Source: UBA4207 sp964352405 (GTDB lineage Bacteria > Bdellovibrionota > Bacteriovoracia > Bacteriovoracales > Bacteriovoracaceae). From it: 8,229 nucleotides of DNA. The stretch's first letter is position 1; each line of letters opens with the position of its first letter. Made by a program: the position numbers and the translations under genes. The notes under the pieces were generated by a model. The model saw only the letters and a list, made by a program, of their open reading frames with translations, had not been told where the DNA came from and did no database searches. Below, piece after piece: positions 1 through 6,700 of this stretch. The stretch is taken from positions 1 to 8,229 of the forward strand of contig CAYGRY010000097.1 of the NCBI GenBank assembly GCA_964352405.1. Reading direction: 5' to 3'.

Positions 1-286
1 ACGAATCCTGTCCGCCTTTATTTTTTAACATTTCAATAGCACCTTTAAGTTTTGTAAACTCGCCAGCATCCATTTCTAAGTTACGTTCTTTAAGCCTCTT
101 AGCAGCGTGAGTTGAAAGACTGATACCTTGATCAGGTGTCTTTTTGCCTTCAAGCTGTTCTTGCAACAATCCATCAAATTCACTTTTAGAAGCCGAATCA
201 GTTTTACGATTAACATCTGCTTCACGATTCCCGCCTATGCGAGAAACGTTTGGAATGAGCATGTTATTAATCTTTGGATTTGCCAT
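1..286 (-). CDS. TIGR02530-type flagellar operon protein (3' end cut by window edge)
   Basis: Ninety-five codons are visible, from an ATG at 286 to the left edge, with no stop. The start reads MANPKINNMLIPNVSRIGGN. After a charged, polar stretch comes GISLSTHAAKRLKERNLEMD at about residues 57-76, then a Leu/Ala helix ending in KNKGGQDS at about 88-95. A 'sT/sHAxxRLxxRnl' motif followed by a KG..S segment is the hallmark I recall for the TIGR02530 (flg_new) family. These are small proteins encoded between flgD and flgE in many flagellar operons. Their role is not established; a hook-assembly or regulatory role is inferred from position only. The gene starts 14 nt after the flgD stop, and that gap (an A-rich GTGCAAAAAATATA) shows no Shine-Dalgarno, so translation may depend on coupling to flgD. 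The next in-frame ATG, at 262, has no better ribosome site. The family normally ends soon after the visible part, so little is missing. Confidence 0.8.
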   Translation of the reverse strand, partial: MANPKINNMLIPNVSRIGGNREADVNRKTDSASKSEFDGLLQEQLEGKKTPDQGISLSTHAAKRLKERNLEMDAGEFTKLKGAIEMLKNKGGQDS

Positions 287-300
287 TATATTTTTTGCAC

Positions 301-1161
301 TTATTGTGCAGCTTCCTTCATTTGAGAATAACTGTTATTGGCTGCCTTTTTCAATCCGGGCATATTTTGCGCAGCACCACTTTTGCCTGTAGGCATTTCA
401 AAACTCATAACGTCTCTAAGGAAAACTTTATTTTTCCCATCGATAGTTAATAGCATTTCACCATTTTCAAATGAGACTGCACTTACAATACCAGCAGCTC
501 TTGTCTCACCTTTGAATTCTTGTAATTTCTGATCATATGCTGTTACATCAAAACGATATGTTTCTTTTGGAGCGCGAGTACCATCTAAAGAAATACCATC
601 CCAGGCAAGAGTTTGAGATCCGCCAGGAACATTTTCTCTTTCAATTCTACCAATCAATTGGTTTTTAGAATCAAATATTCTCACAGTCATTGCTCTAGCA
701 TCGTTAGGTAAAAAGAATGGAAGGTTCACACTTGAATCTTCACCATTATAATCAATAGATGTTCCACCAGTGATAGCACGCTTACCTAAAAACGCTGCTC
801 CTTGGAATCTTTCTTGTGTATCCCCACCCTGAGTTAGTTTGGCCATACCAGTATTCATATTTGTTAATTGTTCTAACTGTGAAAATTGTGCAAGATCAGC
901 AGCAAATTGTTTTTGATCCATTGGACTCATCGGATCTTGGTTGCTCATTTGAAATGCAAGCAGCTTCATGAAAGAGTCTTTATCCATTTTGTTGTGGCTT
1001 TTTGCGTCTACAAACTTACTTTCTTCTTTAATACCAGCAAAGCTATTAAGTTCGTCGCCAACAGATTTTTGACCATTACTTTTTAAACTAGTAGTAGATT
1101 TAGCAATTTTGACTTTATTAAAATTATTCGGCCCTGAATCTGGGCGACCTATTTTCGTCAA
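301..1161 (-). CDS. flgD: FlgD, hook-cap scaffold protein
   Basis: FlgD forms the cap on the growing hook and guides polymerisation of FlgE subunits outside the cell; it leaves via the flagellar type III exporter and has no cleavable signal peptide. The 286-residue product has a polar, flexible N-terminus (1-57). The conserved FlgD N-terminal domain follows at about 59-105, with FMKLLAFQMSNQDPMSPMD and the LAQFSQLEQLTNMN signature. A beta-rich Tudor/FlgD_ig-like region spans about 120-255 and includes the 'PGGSQTLAWDGISLDG' segment typical of FlgD. A polar tail of about 30 residues ends the protein. The start is TTG at 1161, sharing the four bases TTGA with the fliK stop. A GGGAG at 1169-1173 lies 7 nt upstream, and the next Met (residue 59) is already at the edge of the conserved domain, so TTG is the best start. 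The length is somewhat above that of enterobacterial FlgD because of the N- and C-terminal extensions. Confidence 0.95.
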   Translation of the reverse strand: MTKIGRPDSGPNNFNKVKIAKSTTSLKSNGQKSVGDELNSFAGIKEESKFVDAKSHNKMDKDSFMKLLAFQMSNQDPMSPMDQKQFAADLAQFSQLEQLTNMNTGMAKLTQGGDTQERFQGAAFLGKRAITGGTSIDYNGEDSSVNLPFFLPNDARAMTVRIFDSKNQLIGRIERENVPGGSQTLAWDGISLDGTRAPKETYRFDVTAYDQKLQEFKGETRAAGIVSAVSFENGEMLLTIDGKNKVFLRDVMSFEMPTGKSGAAQNMPGLKKAANNSYSQMKEAAQ

Positions 1162-2429
1162 GCCGAGGCTCCCATACGTTCACGGTATTCTTCCCAAAGA
1201 AATTTTCTTCGGTCAGATCCGTTACGGTCTTGTCTTTGATGGTTTTGTTGAGAGTCAGCAAACTGTGAACCTGACTTTCCTTCACTTGAAGACTCAGAGA
1301 ATGATCCTGAACTTGAACTTGATTTACTTCCACCAATTATATCTGACTGGACAATTTTAAGATCTGTTAACTTTACACCATTTTGATTAAGAGCTTTTAC
1401 TAATTCTACTTCGTGCTCTGTGAAAAACCTATGACCTTCGCCAGTAGCAGAAATCTGCATTCCAACTGAACCTTTATCTGCACCACGATTAACGTTTAAT
1501 CTAAATTGGCCAAGTTCATCGTGCTTGACGATAACATCAAGCTGACCTTTTGAAGTCAATTGTTGCTGGTCAAGATAGTTTACAATCTTTGAGATTACTT
1601 CATTTGATTTAGCGGTATTAGATCCTGACAGATCTAATACTTGAGATGAATTTGTCTTTCCCGACATATCACCTGATGCTTTTGTTTTACCAGTAATAGC
1701 TTCAGCTAAGATCTGTTGATTTGATTGCGCTTCTGGCAAGCTGATATCAGCATTTTTAGCATCTGTTGCTTCATTGGCATACTTACTAAACATTGATGCA
1801 TTCTTTTGTGTAATCTTTGTATATGGAGATTCTGTAACAACTTGCTTTGAAGCAAGTTCTTTATTAGCCAAGAAGTCGTCACCTGACTCAAAGAAAGACG
1901 GACGCTTCATTTCACTATTATTTAACTTGTTGCCAGGTCTTAATGATTTTAAGTCATCGGCAAAGACTTTAGCCGATTCAAAGTCACCTTCTAATCCACT
2001 CTTAACAAGCTTAGTTACAGACTCAAGTTTCTGTTTAAGACCATCAAGTGCTGACTCAATGTCAAACACTTGCTTATTAGGGTTAACGAATTCATCTCCA
2101 TCAAAGACAAACTCATTAGCATTAGACACACCAAGACTTTTAGCATCAACACCCATCATCTCTAAGAATGAACCTAGCGGTGTTCCCTCGGCAACTTCAC
2201 TTAATGAGCCAAGAACTTCTTCAATTTTTTCAGATAAGAACTCTGGAACTTCAACCAAAGCTTGGCTTAGACCATCAGCAGTTTCGCCAACAGCAGCAGT
2301 AAGATCTGCAAGCATACCTTCAAAGCCTCCACCAAGAGACTCTAAGAGTCCTTCTGCTGGATTCTCTTGTGCACTAGCTTTAGAAGCTTTGGCACCTTGA
2401 AGAATATTTTGTAAACCATTTAACTGCAT
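1158..2429 (-). CDS. fliK: FliK, flagellar hook-length control protein
   Basis: FliK is exported during hook growth, measures hook length, and switches the export gate (FlhB) from rod/hook to filament substrates. The 423-residue protein shows the usual layout. A long, low-complexity, poorly conserved N-terminal part (1-280), rich in Ser, Ala, Glu and Lys, fits the secreted ruler. A compact C-terminal hook/T3S4 switch domain follows at about 285-362 (Flg_hook type), with QLDVIVKHDELGQFRLNV and then FFTEHEVELVKALNQNGVKL, matching the family pattern of 'L.P..LG.v.v' and a final Leu-rich helix ending in 'L...G'. After it come a Ser-rich linker (about 368-388) and a basic/aromatic tail, RRKFLWEEYRERMG. 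The ATG at 2429 has GGAG at 2434-2437, 4 nt upstream. The gene begins 36 nt after the preceding stop, the widest gap in the window. Identity rests on the C-terminal domain and on position just before flgD, because the N-terminal half is not diagnostic. Confidence 0.9.
   Translation of the reverse strand: MQLNGLQNILQGAKASKASAQENPAEGLLESLGGGFEGMLADLTAAVGETADGLSQALVEVPEFLSEKIEEVLGSLSEVAEGTPLGSFLEMMGVDAKSLGVSNANEFVFDGDEFVNPNKQVFDIESALDGLKQKLESVTKLVKSGLEGDFESAKVFADDLKSLRPGNKLNNSEMKRPSFFESGDDFLANKELASKQVVTESPYTKITQKNASMFSKYANEATDAKNADISLPEAQSNQQILAEAITGKTKASGDMSGKTNSSQVLDLSGSNTAKSNEVISKIVNYLDQQQLTSKGQLDVIVKHDELGQFRLNVNRGADKGSVGMQISATGEGHRFFTEHEVELVKALNQNGVKLTDLKIVQSDIIGGSKSSSSSGSFSESSSEGKSGSQFADSQQNHQRQDRNGSDRRKFLWEEYRERMGASA
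1169..1173 (-). promoter_or_regulatory. Shine-Dalgarno for flgD, supporting its TTG start
   Basis: On the minus strand this reads GGGAG and lies 7 nt before the TTG at 1161, inside the last codons of fliK. It is the main sequence evidence that flgD starts at the TTG overlapping the fliK stop rather than at an internal Met. Confidence 0.6.
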
Positions 2430-2465
2430 GTCACTCCATTTCGTTTGAGACTTAGGGCAGCATCT

Positions 2466-2993
2466 CTATCTTTTCATAGTCATGTACTGTTTTTGAAGCC
2501 GGGCAGAGATTTCCTTATCCATCAAATTGAATATTTTCGAGACCTTAGTGGAATCTAATTTTCCTAAAATTTGTATGGAAATATCTGCCTCCTGCACTGA
2601 AAGCAGGTCTGCTGCTGTTTTTGGCTTCATACCGGCAATAGAATCCACCATATGTTGAATTCTTTCTTGTTTTTTTCTTTCACTCTCATCTAAGCAGGAT
2701 AAAAATTTATTCTGTTTTTCTTGAAAAGACTTAATCGTCGCCTGAACGTCACGATTACTATTCATTAATTCGTCTTCTTTCTTTTTTAAAGTCAGTTCAG
2801 AGTTTCTAAGTTTCTCTTCTTTTTCCATCAACTGTTTTGAGAACTCAACCAGATTTCCGTTTCCCATTTTTTCAAGACGCTTCAAAACTTCTGATTGTAC
2901 TTTTTCTTGGAACTCAGTTTCTGTATAGACTTTATCCTCTGCAAAAATAGATTGCATGCCGATAATCATCATCAAACTTATAAAATATTTCAT
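2466..2993 (-). CDS. MotE/YlxF-like protein: N-terminal signal or anchor, coiled coil, MgtE_N-like domain
   Basis: This 175-residue protein starts with a hydrophobic segment, MKYFISLMMIIGMQSIFAED. It could be a cleavable signal peptide (possible cut after SIFA) or an uncleaved inner-membrane anchor; in either case the rest would be periplasmic. Residues about 25-115 are highly charged, with heptad-like spacing (VLKRLEKM, LMEKEEKLRNSELTLKKKED), and look like a long coiled coil. Residues about 117-171 (SIAGMKPKTAADLL, then IQILGKLDSTKVSKIFNLM) match the helical repeat found in MotE, in Bacillus YlxF, in FlbB-like proteins and in the MgtE N-domain. In Sinorhizobium MotE is a periplasmic chaperone of the motility protein MotC; in spirochaetes FlbB organises a collar/stator scaffold. 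Which role applies here is unknown. The position between fliJ and fliK is the same as that of ylxF. The ATG overlaps the fliJ stop as ATGA, with AAGGAG 8 nt upstream. Confidence 0.8.
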   Translation of the reverse strand: MKYFISLMMIIGMQSIFAEDKVYTETEFQEKVQSEVLKRLEKMGNGNLVEFSKQLMEKEEKLRNSELTLKKKEDELMNSNRDVQATIKSFQEKQNKFLSCLDESERKKQERIQHMVDSIAGMKPKTAADLLSVQEADISIQILGKLDSTKVSKIFNLMDKEISARLQKQYMTMKR

Positions 2994-3439
2994 GATTGAT
3001 TCTCCTTAGGACGCATCATCAGGATTTCTTCAAGATTAGAAAGTTCTTTTTTTCCAACTTCTTTTTTATATTCTTGAAAATCTTTTTCTTTCATTTTAGT
3101 CATTATTTTTGTTTCGCCCATGGCGATCTTTAATTCTTCTACTTTTCTATCGTACTTACGCTGAAGAGCAGCCAGTAAGTTTTCTGTAACGACTCGATCA
3201 GATTTCAAACCTTGTACCGCTTGTGGGTAGAATCGAATCATTCGGCCAGTGATACCATCTTTAGATGTCGATTGTTCTTGAGAGTTATAATAAACATCGA
3301 CTTCATTATCAATTTGAACTATACGATCTTTTACTCTTTGGATTTCTTTTACAATATTTCCAAGTTCAGTCTTAACTTTCTTTTCTCTAGCTTCACGAAG
3401 TTTTAAAACTGCGGCTAATTTAAACTTATGCTTCTTCAT
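2990..3439 (-). CDS. fliJ: FliJ, central stalk/chaperone of the flagellar export ATPase
   Basis: FliJ is a small antiparallel coiled-coil protein. It sits in the centre of the FliI hexamer, much as the gamma subunit does in F-ATPase, links the ATPase to the export gate protein FlhA, and helps recycle export chaperones. The 149-residue product is almost wholly helical and charged. It begins with FKLAAVLKLREAREKKVKTEL, which fits the FliJ N-terminal pattern of 'F.L..vL.lR...E'. A second long helix (about 75-135) is rich in Lys and Glu, and a polar break around residues 52-66 (NSQEQSTSKDG) would form the turn. Length is typical of the family. FliJ proteins diverge strongly, so the call leans on position: the ATG at 3439 shares ATGA with the fliI stop, and a GAGG lies just upstream. 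The tight overlap suggests coupled synthesis with its partner FliI. Confidence 0.88.
   Translation of the reverse strand: MKKHKFKLAAVLKLREAREKKVKTELGNIVKEIQRVKDRIVQIDNEVDVYYNSQEQSTSKDGITGRMIRFYPQAVQGLKSDRVVTENLLAALQRKYDRKVEELKIAMGETKIMTKMKEKDFQEYKKEVGKKELSNLEEILMMRPKENQS
3001..3007 (-). promoter_or_regulatory. Strong Shine-Dalgarno for the MotE-like gene
   Basis: On the minus strand this reads AAGGAGA, inside the last codons of fliJ. Its AAGGAG core ends 8 nt before the ATG at 2993. It is the strongest ribosome site I see in the window, and it fixes the start despite the 4-nt overlap with fliJ. Confidence 0.65.
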
Positions 3440-4815
3440 TCATCCTCACCTTGTCCGCGATTTGGATTAACATGAAGCTCAGCCTTTCTAGCTAGCTCAA
3501 CCATACGATCATAAAGTTCATCAATTTTTAGATATTGGGCCATACCTTGCTCTTGGCGAAGTAGGTTCATAAGATCATCATAAATAACTAAGGCCTTATC
3601 AACCTTAGGATTAGATCCCCTAGCGTATGCTCCAACTGTAATAAGGTCTTCATTTTCTCTGTAAGCTGCCATGAGATCGCGCAAGTGAGAAGCCACAACT
3701 CGATGCTCACGAGAAGCGACTTTATTCATGACCCTCGAAAGGCTGGCAAGAACATCGACAGCTGGAAATTGGTTTCTTGAAGCAAGTTCGCGACTTAATA
3801 TAATGTGACCATCGGCAATAGCTCGAACCGAGTCAGCGATAGGCTCATCCATATCACCACCTTCAACTAGAACCGTATAAATACCTGTAATAGACCCACC
3901 AGTTGAGATCGTACCTGCACGTTCCATAAGCTTTGGAAGTCTCGCAAATACCGATGGTGTATAGCCTTTAGCACCTGGTGGTTCTCCAGCAGACAAACTA
4001 ATTTCTCTATTCGCCATAGCAAATCTGGTAATAGAATCCATCATCAAAAGAACGTCATTTTGCTTATCTCTAAAATATTCAGCTACAGTCGTAGCGACGT
4101 AGGCTGCTTTCATTCTAATGAGTGCCGAGGTATCAGATGTTGCCACGATGACCACAGAACGTGCTAATCCTTCTGGGCCTAAATCATTTTCAATAAACTC
4201 TAAAACTTCTCGACCACGTTCGCCAATGAGAGCAATGACATTAATGTCAGCTGAAGTGTTCTTAGCAATCATACCAAGGGTAACAGATTTACCAACACCC
4301 GAACCTGCCATAATAGCAAATCGTTGGCCTTTTCCCGCTGTCATAAAAGCATTGATAGAATGGATACCAGTATCAAGTGGCTCGGAAATTGGTGGGCGCA
4401 TAAGAGGGTTAATTGGAGTACCGAAGATACTTCTAGCTTCCTGCTCTTCAGATTCAATTGGACCTTTTCCATCTATAGGACGACATTGAAAATCAATAAC
4501 ACGACCGAGCAAAGCTGGTGAAAGTTTAATAGTAGTGGTCAACTCTTTTAAGTGAACTCTAGTTTCACTATTAATTCCTGAAATTTCTTCATATGGCATT
4601 GCAAGACAGCGGTTGCCATTAATTGAGACAACTTCGCCAAAACATCTATCTCCAAATTCAGTTACAAACTCGACATTACTACCAATCACGGCACGCGCTA
4701 AATTGACTTCGTAAAGCATGCCTTTATTGGAGTGAATTTTACCAATTTTTTGATATGGAGTTGAATACTCGTAAGCCTTATGAACATTGCCTAAATCTAG
4801 AGTTTGATCACTCAT
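3436..4815 (-). CDS. fliI: FliI, flagellum-specific type III export ATPase
   Basis: FliI hydrolyses ATP at the cytoplasmic face of the basal body to help unload and unfold export substrates; it works with FliH and FliJ. The 459-residue protein has the full family layout. A beta-barrel N-terminal domain spans about 15-100. The RecA-like core has the P-loop AGSGVGKS at 170-177, the catalytic-Glu segment LIGERGREV at 196-204, and Walker B LLMMDSITRFAMA at 256-268. The long signature starting SAGEPPGAKGYTPSVFARLP follows at 275-294, then LVEGGDMDEPIADSVRAI. The C-terminal helical domain includes ITVGAYARGSNPKVD. All key ATPase residues are present, so it should be active. I start at the ATG at 4815 (MSDQTLD), which overlaps the end of fliH by 8 nt with GGA(A) just upstream. 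An in-frame TTG at 4839 would add eight residues but has less support. Length matches the family. Confidence 0.97.
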   Translation of the reverse strand: MSDQTLDLGNVHKAYEYSTPYQKIGKIHSNKGMLYEVNLARAVIGSNVEFVTEFGDRCFGEVVSINGNRCLAMPYEEISGINSETRVHLKELTTTIKLSPALLGRVIDFQCRPIDGKGPIESEEQEARSIFGTPINPLMRPPISEPLDTGIHSINAFMTAGKGQRFAIMAGSGVGKSVTLGMIAKNTSADINVIALIGERGREVLEFIENDLGPEGLARSVVIVATSDTSALIRMKAAYVATTVAEYFRDKQNDVLLMMDSITRFAMANREISLSAGEPPGAKGYTPSVFARLPKLMERAGTISTGGSITGIYTVLVEGGDMDEPIADSVRAIADGHIILSRELASRNQFPAVDVLASLSRVMNKVASREHRVVASHLRDLMAAYRENEDLITVGAYARGSNPKVDKALVIYDDLMNLLRQEQGMAQYLKIDELYDRMVELARKAELHVNPNRGQGEDE

Positions 4816-5620
4816 CACTTTCCAACCCAACAGCTTCAAACAAGCGGTCTAGTTGTATAAACTGTTCTTCGATTGTGCCGTTAATAATGCCATTTTCAGA
4901 TTCGATAATAAATCCGTTTGCAGAAACATCTACGTCTGACTCAATACGTACATTTTTAAGTTCACCAAGTTTTTTAGTTACAACTTCAAGAACATCTGGC
5001 ATTTGTTCAAACTGTGAAGCATTAACCTGAATGAGCAGGTTTTGTTTTGAACCCAGTTCTGTAATGAGTTTCTCTAAAAGGCGTTCAACGTATTTACCAT
5101 CATCCTTAAGCTCACGAAGGATAATCCATTTGCTTAAATTTCTAACCAAGCGGTAGACTTCATTTTTTTCTTTAGCTAACAACTCTTCTTTTTCTGCTAA
5201 AACACTTTGAATCAACCCTGTTAAATGATCTAGTTTTTCTTCGGTCATTTGACGGGTCTGATCAAAAATTTCAGCTTTACCTTGCTCAACGCCTTCTTTA
5301 AAACCTTCTTCAAAAGCTTGTTGCTTTAAAAACTCAAGACGTTTTAAAACTTCATCTTCAACTCGACGCTCGCGCTCACTCATTTCTTGAGTCAACATGC
5401 CTCGATATTCTTTTACGATAGGTGAAATATTAAACCCTGAAGATTCAGCTCTTTCACGCTCTGCTCTAATAACTTTAGCTTTTTCAGGTGATTGAAGTGG
5501 ATTAGATTGGCTAAACTCTCTAAAGAGAAATTCTGTAGCATCAGCATCACTAACTTTTCCTTTCGAAAATTCAGTAAAGCTATAGCTTTTGATCTCTTGA
5601 TTTGTTTCGCCTTTAGGCAT
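4808..5620 (-). CDS. fliH: FliH, export ATPase regulator and C-ring anchor
   Basis: FliH dimers bind the N-terminus of FliI, restrain its ATPase activity, and tether it to the C ring (FliN) and the export gate. The 270-residue product has a polar N-terminal part (1-75) and a charged helical part (about 78-160). The latter carries AFEEGFKEGVEQGKAE at about 102-117, an A-x3-G-x3-G-x3-G run. Such GxxxG repeats are a known FliH feature that allows close helix packing. The C-terminal domain (about 160-262) has LSKWIILREL and the SANGFIIESENGIINGTIEEQ segment, matching the family's 'G..iet..G.iD.si..Q' pattern. The start is chosen as the ATG at 5620, because GAGGAG at 5627-5632 sits 6 nt before it. 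The ATG at 5626 directly abuts that site with no spacer and would add only two residues. It begins 24 nt after the fliG stop, and its end overlaps fliI. Confidence 0.92.
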   Translation of the reverse strand: MPKGETNQEIKSYSFTEFSKGKVSDADATEFLFREFSQSNPLQSPEKAKVIRAERERAESSGFNISPIVKEYRGMLTQEMSERERRVEDEVLKRLEFLKQQAFEEGFKEGVEQGKAEIFDQTRQMTEEKLDHLTGLIQSVLAEKEELLAKEKNEVYRLVRNLSKWIILRELKDDGKYVERLLEKLITELGSKQNLLIQVNASQFEQMPDVLEVVTKKLGELKNVRIESDVDVSANGFIIESENGIINGTIEEQFIQLDRLFEAVGLESDE

Positions 5621-5626
5621 ATCCAT

Positions 5627-5632
5627 CTCCTC
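5627..5632 (-). promoter_or_regulatory. Shine-Dalgarno for fliH, deciding between two nearby ATGs
   Basis: On the minus strand this reads GAGGAG, followed at once by ATGGATATG. The first ATG has zero spacing from the site; the second, at 5620, has 6 nt. The second is therefore the more plausible start. Confidence 0.6.
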
Positions 5633-5644
5633 TTAACTAACTTA

Positions 5645-6679
5645 CTAAACCAGCGTATCGCCTTCGCCACCGCGGTTAATAAATGCTTTACCTGATGCTT
5701 CAAGCTCTTTACATTTTTGAACGATCTCAGCCTGAGCTTTTTCGACATCAGACAGTTTCGTCGGTCCCATGGCATCCAGATCTTCTTGAAGAAGAGTTGC
5801 TGCACGATTAGACATATTTTTAAAGAGCTTCGTTCTAACTTCTTCAGGTGCTGTTTTAAGTGCAATAACGAGTTTTTGCTGATCAACATCTTTAAGAAGC
5901 TGTTGAATACCTTTGTCGTCGACAAAGACAAGGTCTTCGAATACGAACATAAGTTTTCTAATCTCTTCAGCAAGCTCTGGATCTTTTTCTTCAACTCTAG
6001 ACATAATATTTCGTTCAGAGTTTTTATCCATAAGGTTAAGCATATCTGCGATAGGCTCAACTCCACCAAGTTGATTCGTATCAATAGAGCCAAGTGTTGA
6101 AAGTTCAGTTTTAAGAACATCATCAAGCTGGGCGATAAGTTCAGGTGAAACGTAATCAAGGTTAGCCACACGAAGAACAACTTCAGCTTGTAGACCTTCA
6201 GGAAGACGTCGAAGGACATCCACTTTTCTCTCGGGCGTTAAGTGAGCAACGATAAGTGCAATAGTTTGAGGGTGTTCATTGATAAGGAAGTTAGCAAGAG
6301 TTCTTGTATCAACAAGTTCTAGTGACTCTAGCGTATTATTCGTTCCTACATCGACGATTTGACCAAGAAGCTGCTTCGCTCTTTCTTCACCAAGAGCGTT
6401 GATAATAAAATCACGACCACGGTTATCAGAGAACAAGAGTTCGTTTTCTTCATTCAGAAGGGCGTAGAAATCTTCTAAGACTCTTTTTGTAAGCCAGATT
6501 GGAGCTTTCTTAACGTTACTCATGACGTTAATCATTCGTTTAACGTCATTGTCACGCATGCTTTGAAAGATCATTTGCGTAGCACTAACCCCTAAAGATG
6601 AGAGGAGAATGCCCGCTTTGTCTTGCCCACTTAAGAGCGCATACTCTGTATCTGGATCAAAAGCTTTACCTTCTGACAT
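5645..6679 (-). CDS. fliG: FliG, C-ring motor switch protein
   Basis: FliG is the rotor protein that receives torque from the stators. Its N-domain binds the C-terminal tail of FliF, and its middle domain contacts FliM. The 344-residue product is close to the usual length. The N-terminal domain (about 15-105) contains QDKAGILLSSLGVSATQMIF. The middle domain holds the EHPQT motif at 135-139, within FLINEHPQTIALIVAHL, then the LRRLPEGLQAEVVLRVANLD segment. The C-terminal torque domain (about 235-325) has IRKLMFVFEDLVFVDDKGIQ, ALKTAPEEV, NMSNRAATLL and DVEKAQAEIV, with the conserved charged torque-helix pattern in place. The ATG at 6679 has AAGGG at 6686-6690, 6 nt upstream, and lies 21 nt after the fliF stop. 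The gene appears intact. Confidence 0.98.
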   Translation of the reverse strand: MSEGKAFDPDTEYALLSGQDKAGILLSSLGVSATQMIFQSMRDNDVKRMINVMSNVKKAPIWLTKRVLEDFYALLNEENELLFSDNRGRDFIINALGEERAKQLLGQIVDVGTNNTLESLELVDTRTLANFLINEHPQTIALIVAHLTPERKVDVLRRLPEGLQAEVVLRVANLDYVSPELIAQLDDVLKTELSTLGSIDTNQLGGVEPIADMLNLMDKNSERNIMSRVEEKDPELAEEIRKLMFVFEDLVFVDDKGIQQLLKDVDQQKLVIALKTAPEEVRTKLFKNMSNRAATLLQEDLDAMGPTKLSDVEKAQAEIVQKCKELEASGKAFINRGGEGDTLV

Positions 6680-6700
6680 ACACTACCCTTCCCAATCGCC

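Noticed and set aside
1774..2400. 208-codon open frame on the plus strand opposite fliK
   Set aside because: It is the antisense of fliK. The Ser/Leu/Pro-rich product mirrors the codon bias of fliK's low-complexity region, and there is no ribosome site or family match that I recognise.
2430..2465. The 36-nt gap before fliK as a promoter or terminator
   Set aside because: It contains a ribosome site, but I see no -10/-35-like pair, no sigma-54/sigma-28 pattern, and no hairpin followed by a T-run.
3047..3053. Run of seven A in the fliJ mRNA as a slippage site
   Set aside because: It is too short to be a convincing slippage site. The frame is intact on both sides and no useful alternative product follows.
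4816..4839. TTG at 4839 as an earlier fliI start
   Set aside because: It would add eight residues over the end of fliH. The ATG at 4815 has a purine-rich GGAAAG just upstream and gives a normal FliI N-terminus.
5413..6219. 268-codon open frame on the minus strand spanning the end of fliG and the start of fliH
   Set aside because: It lies in a different frame from two clearly real genes on the same strand. Its product is a Leu/Lys/Ser-rich string without a recognisable domain, as expected when AT-rich coding sequence is read out of frame.
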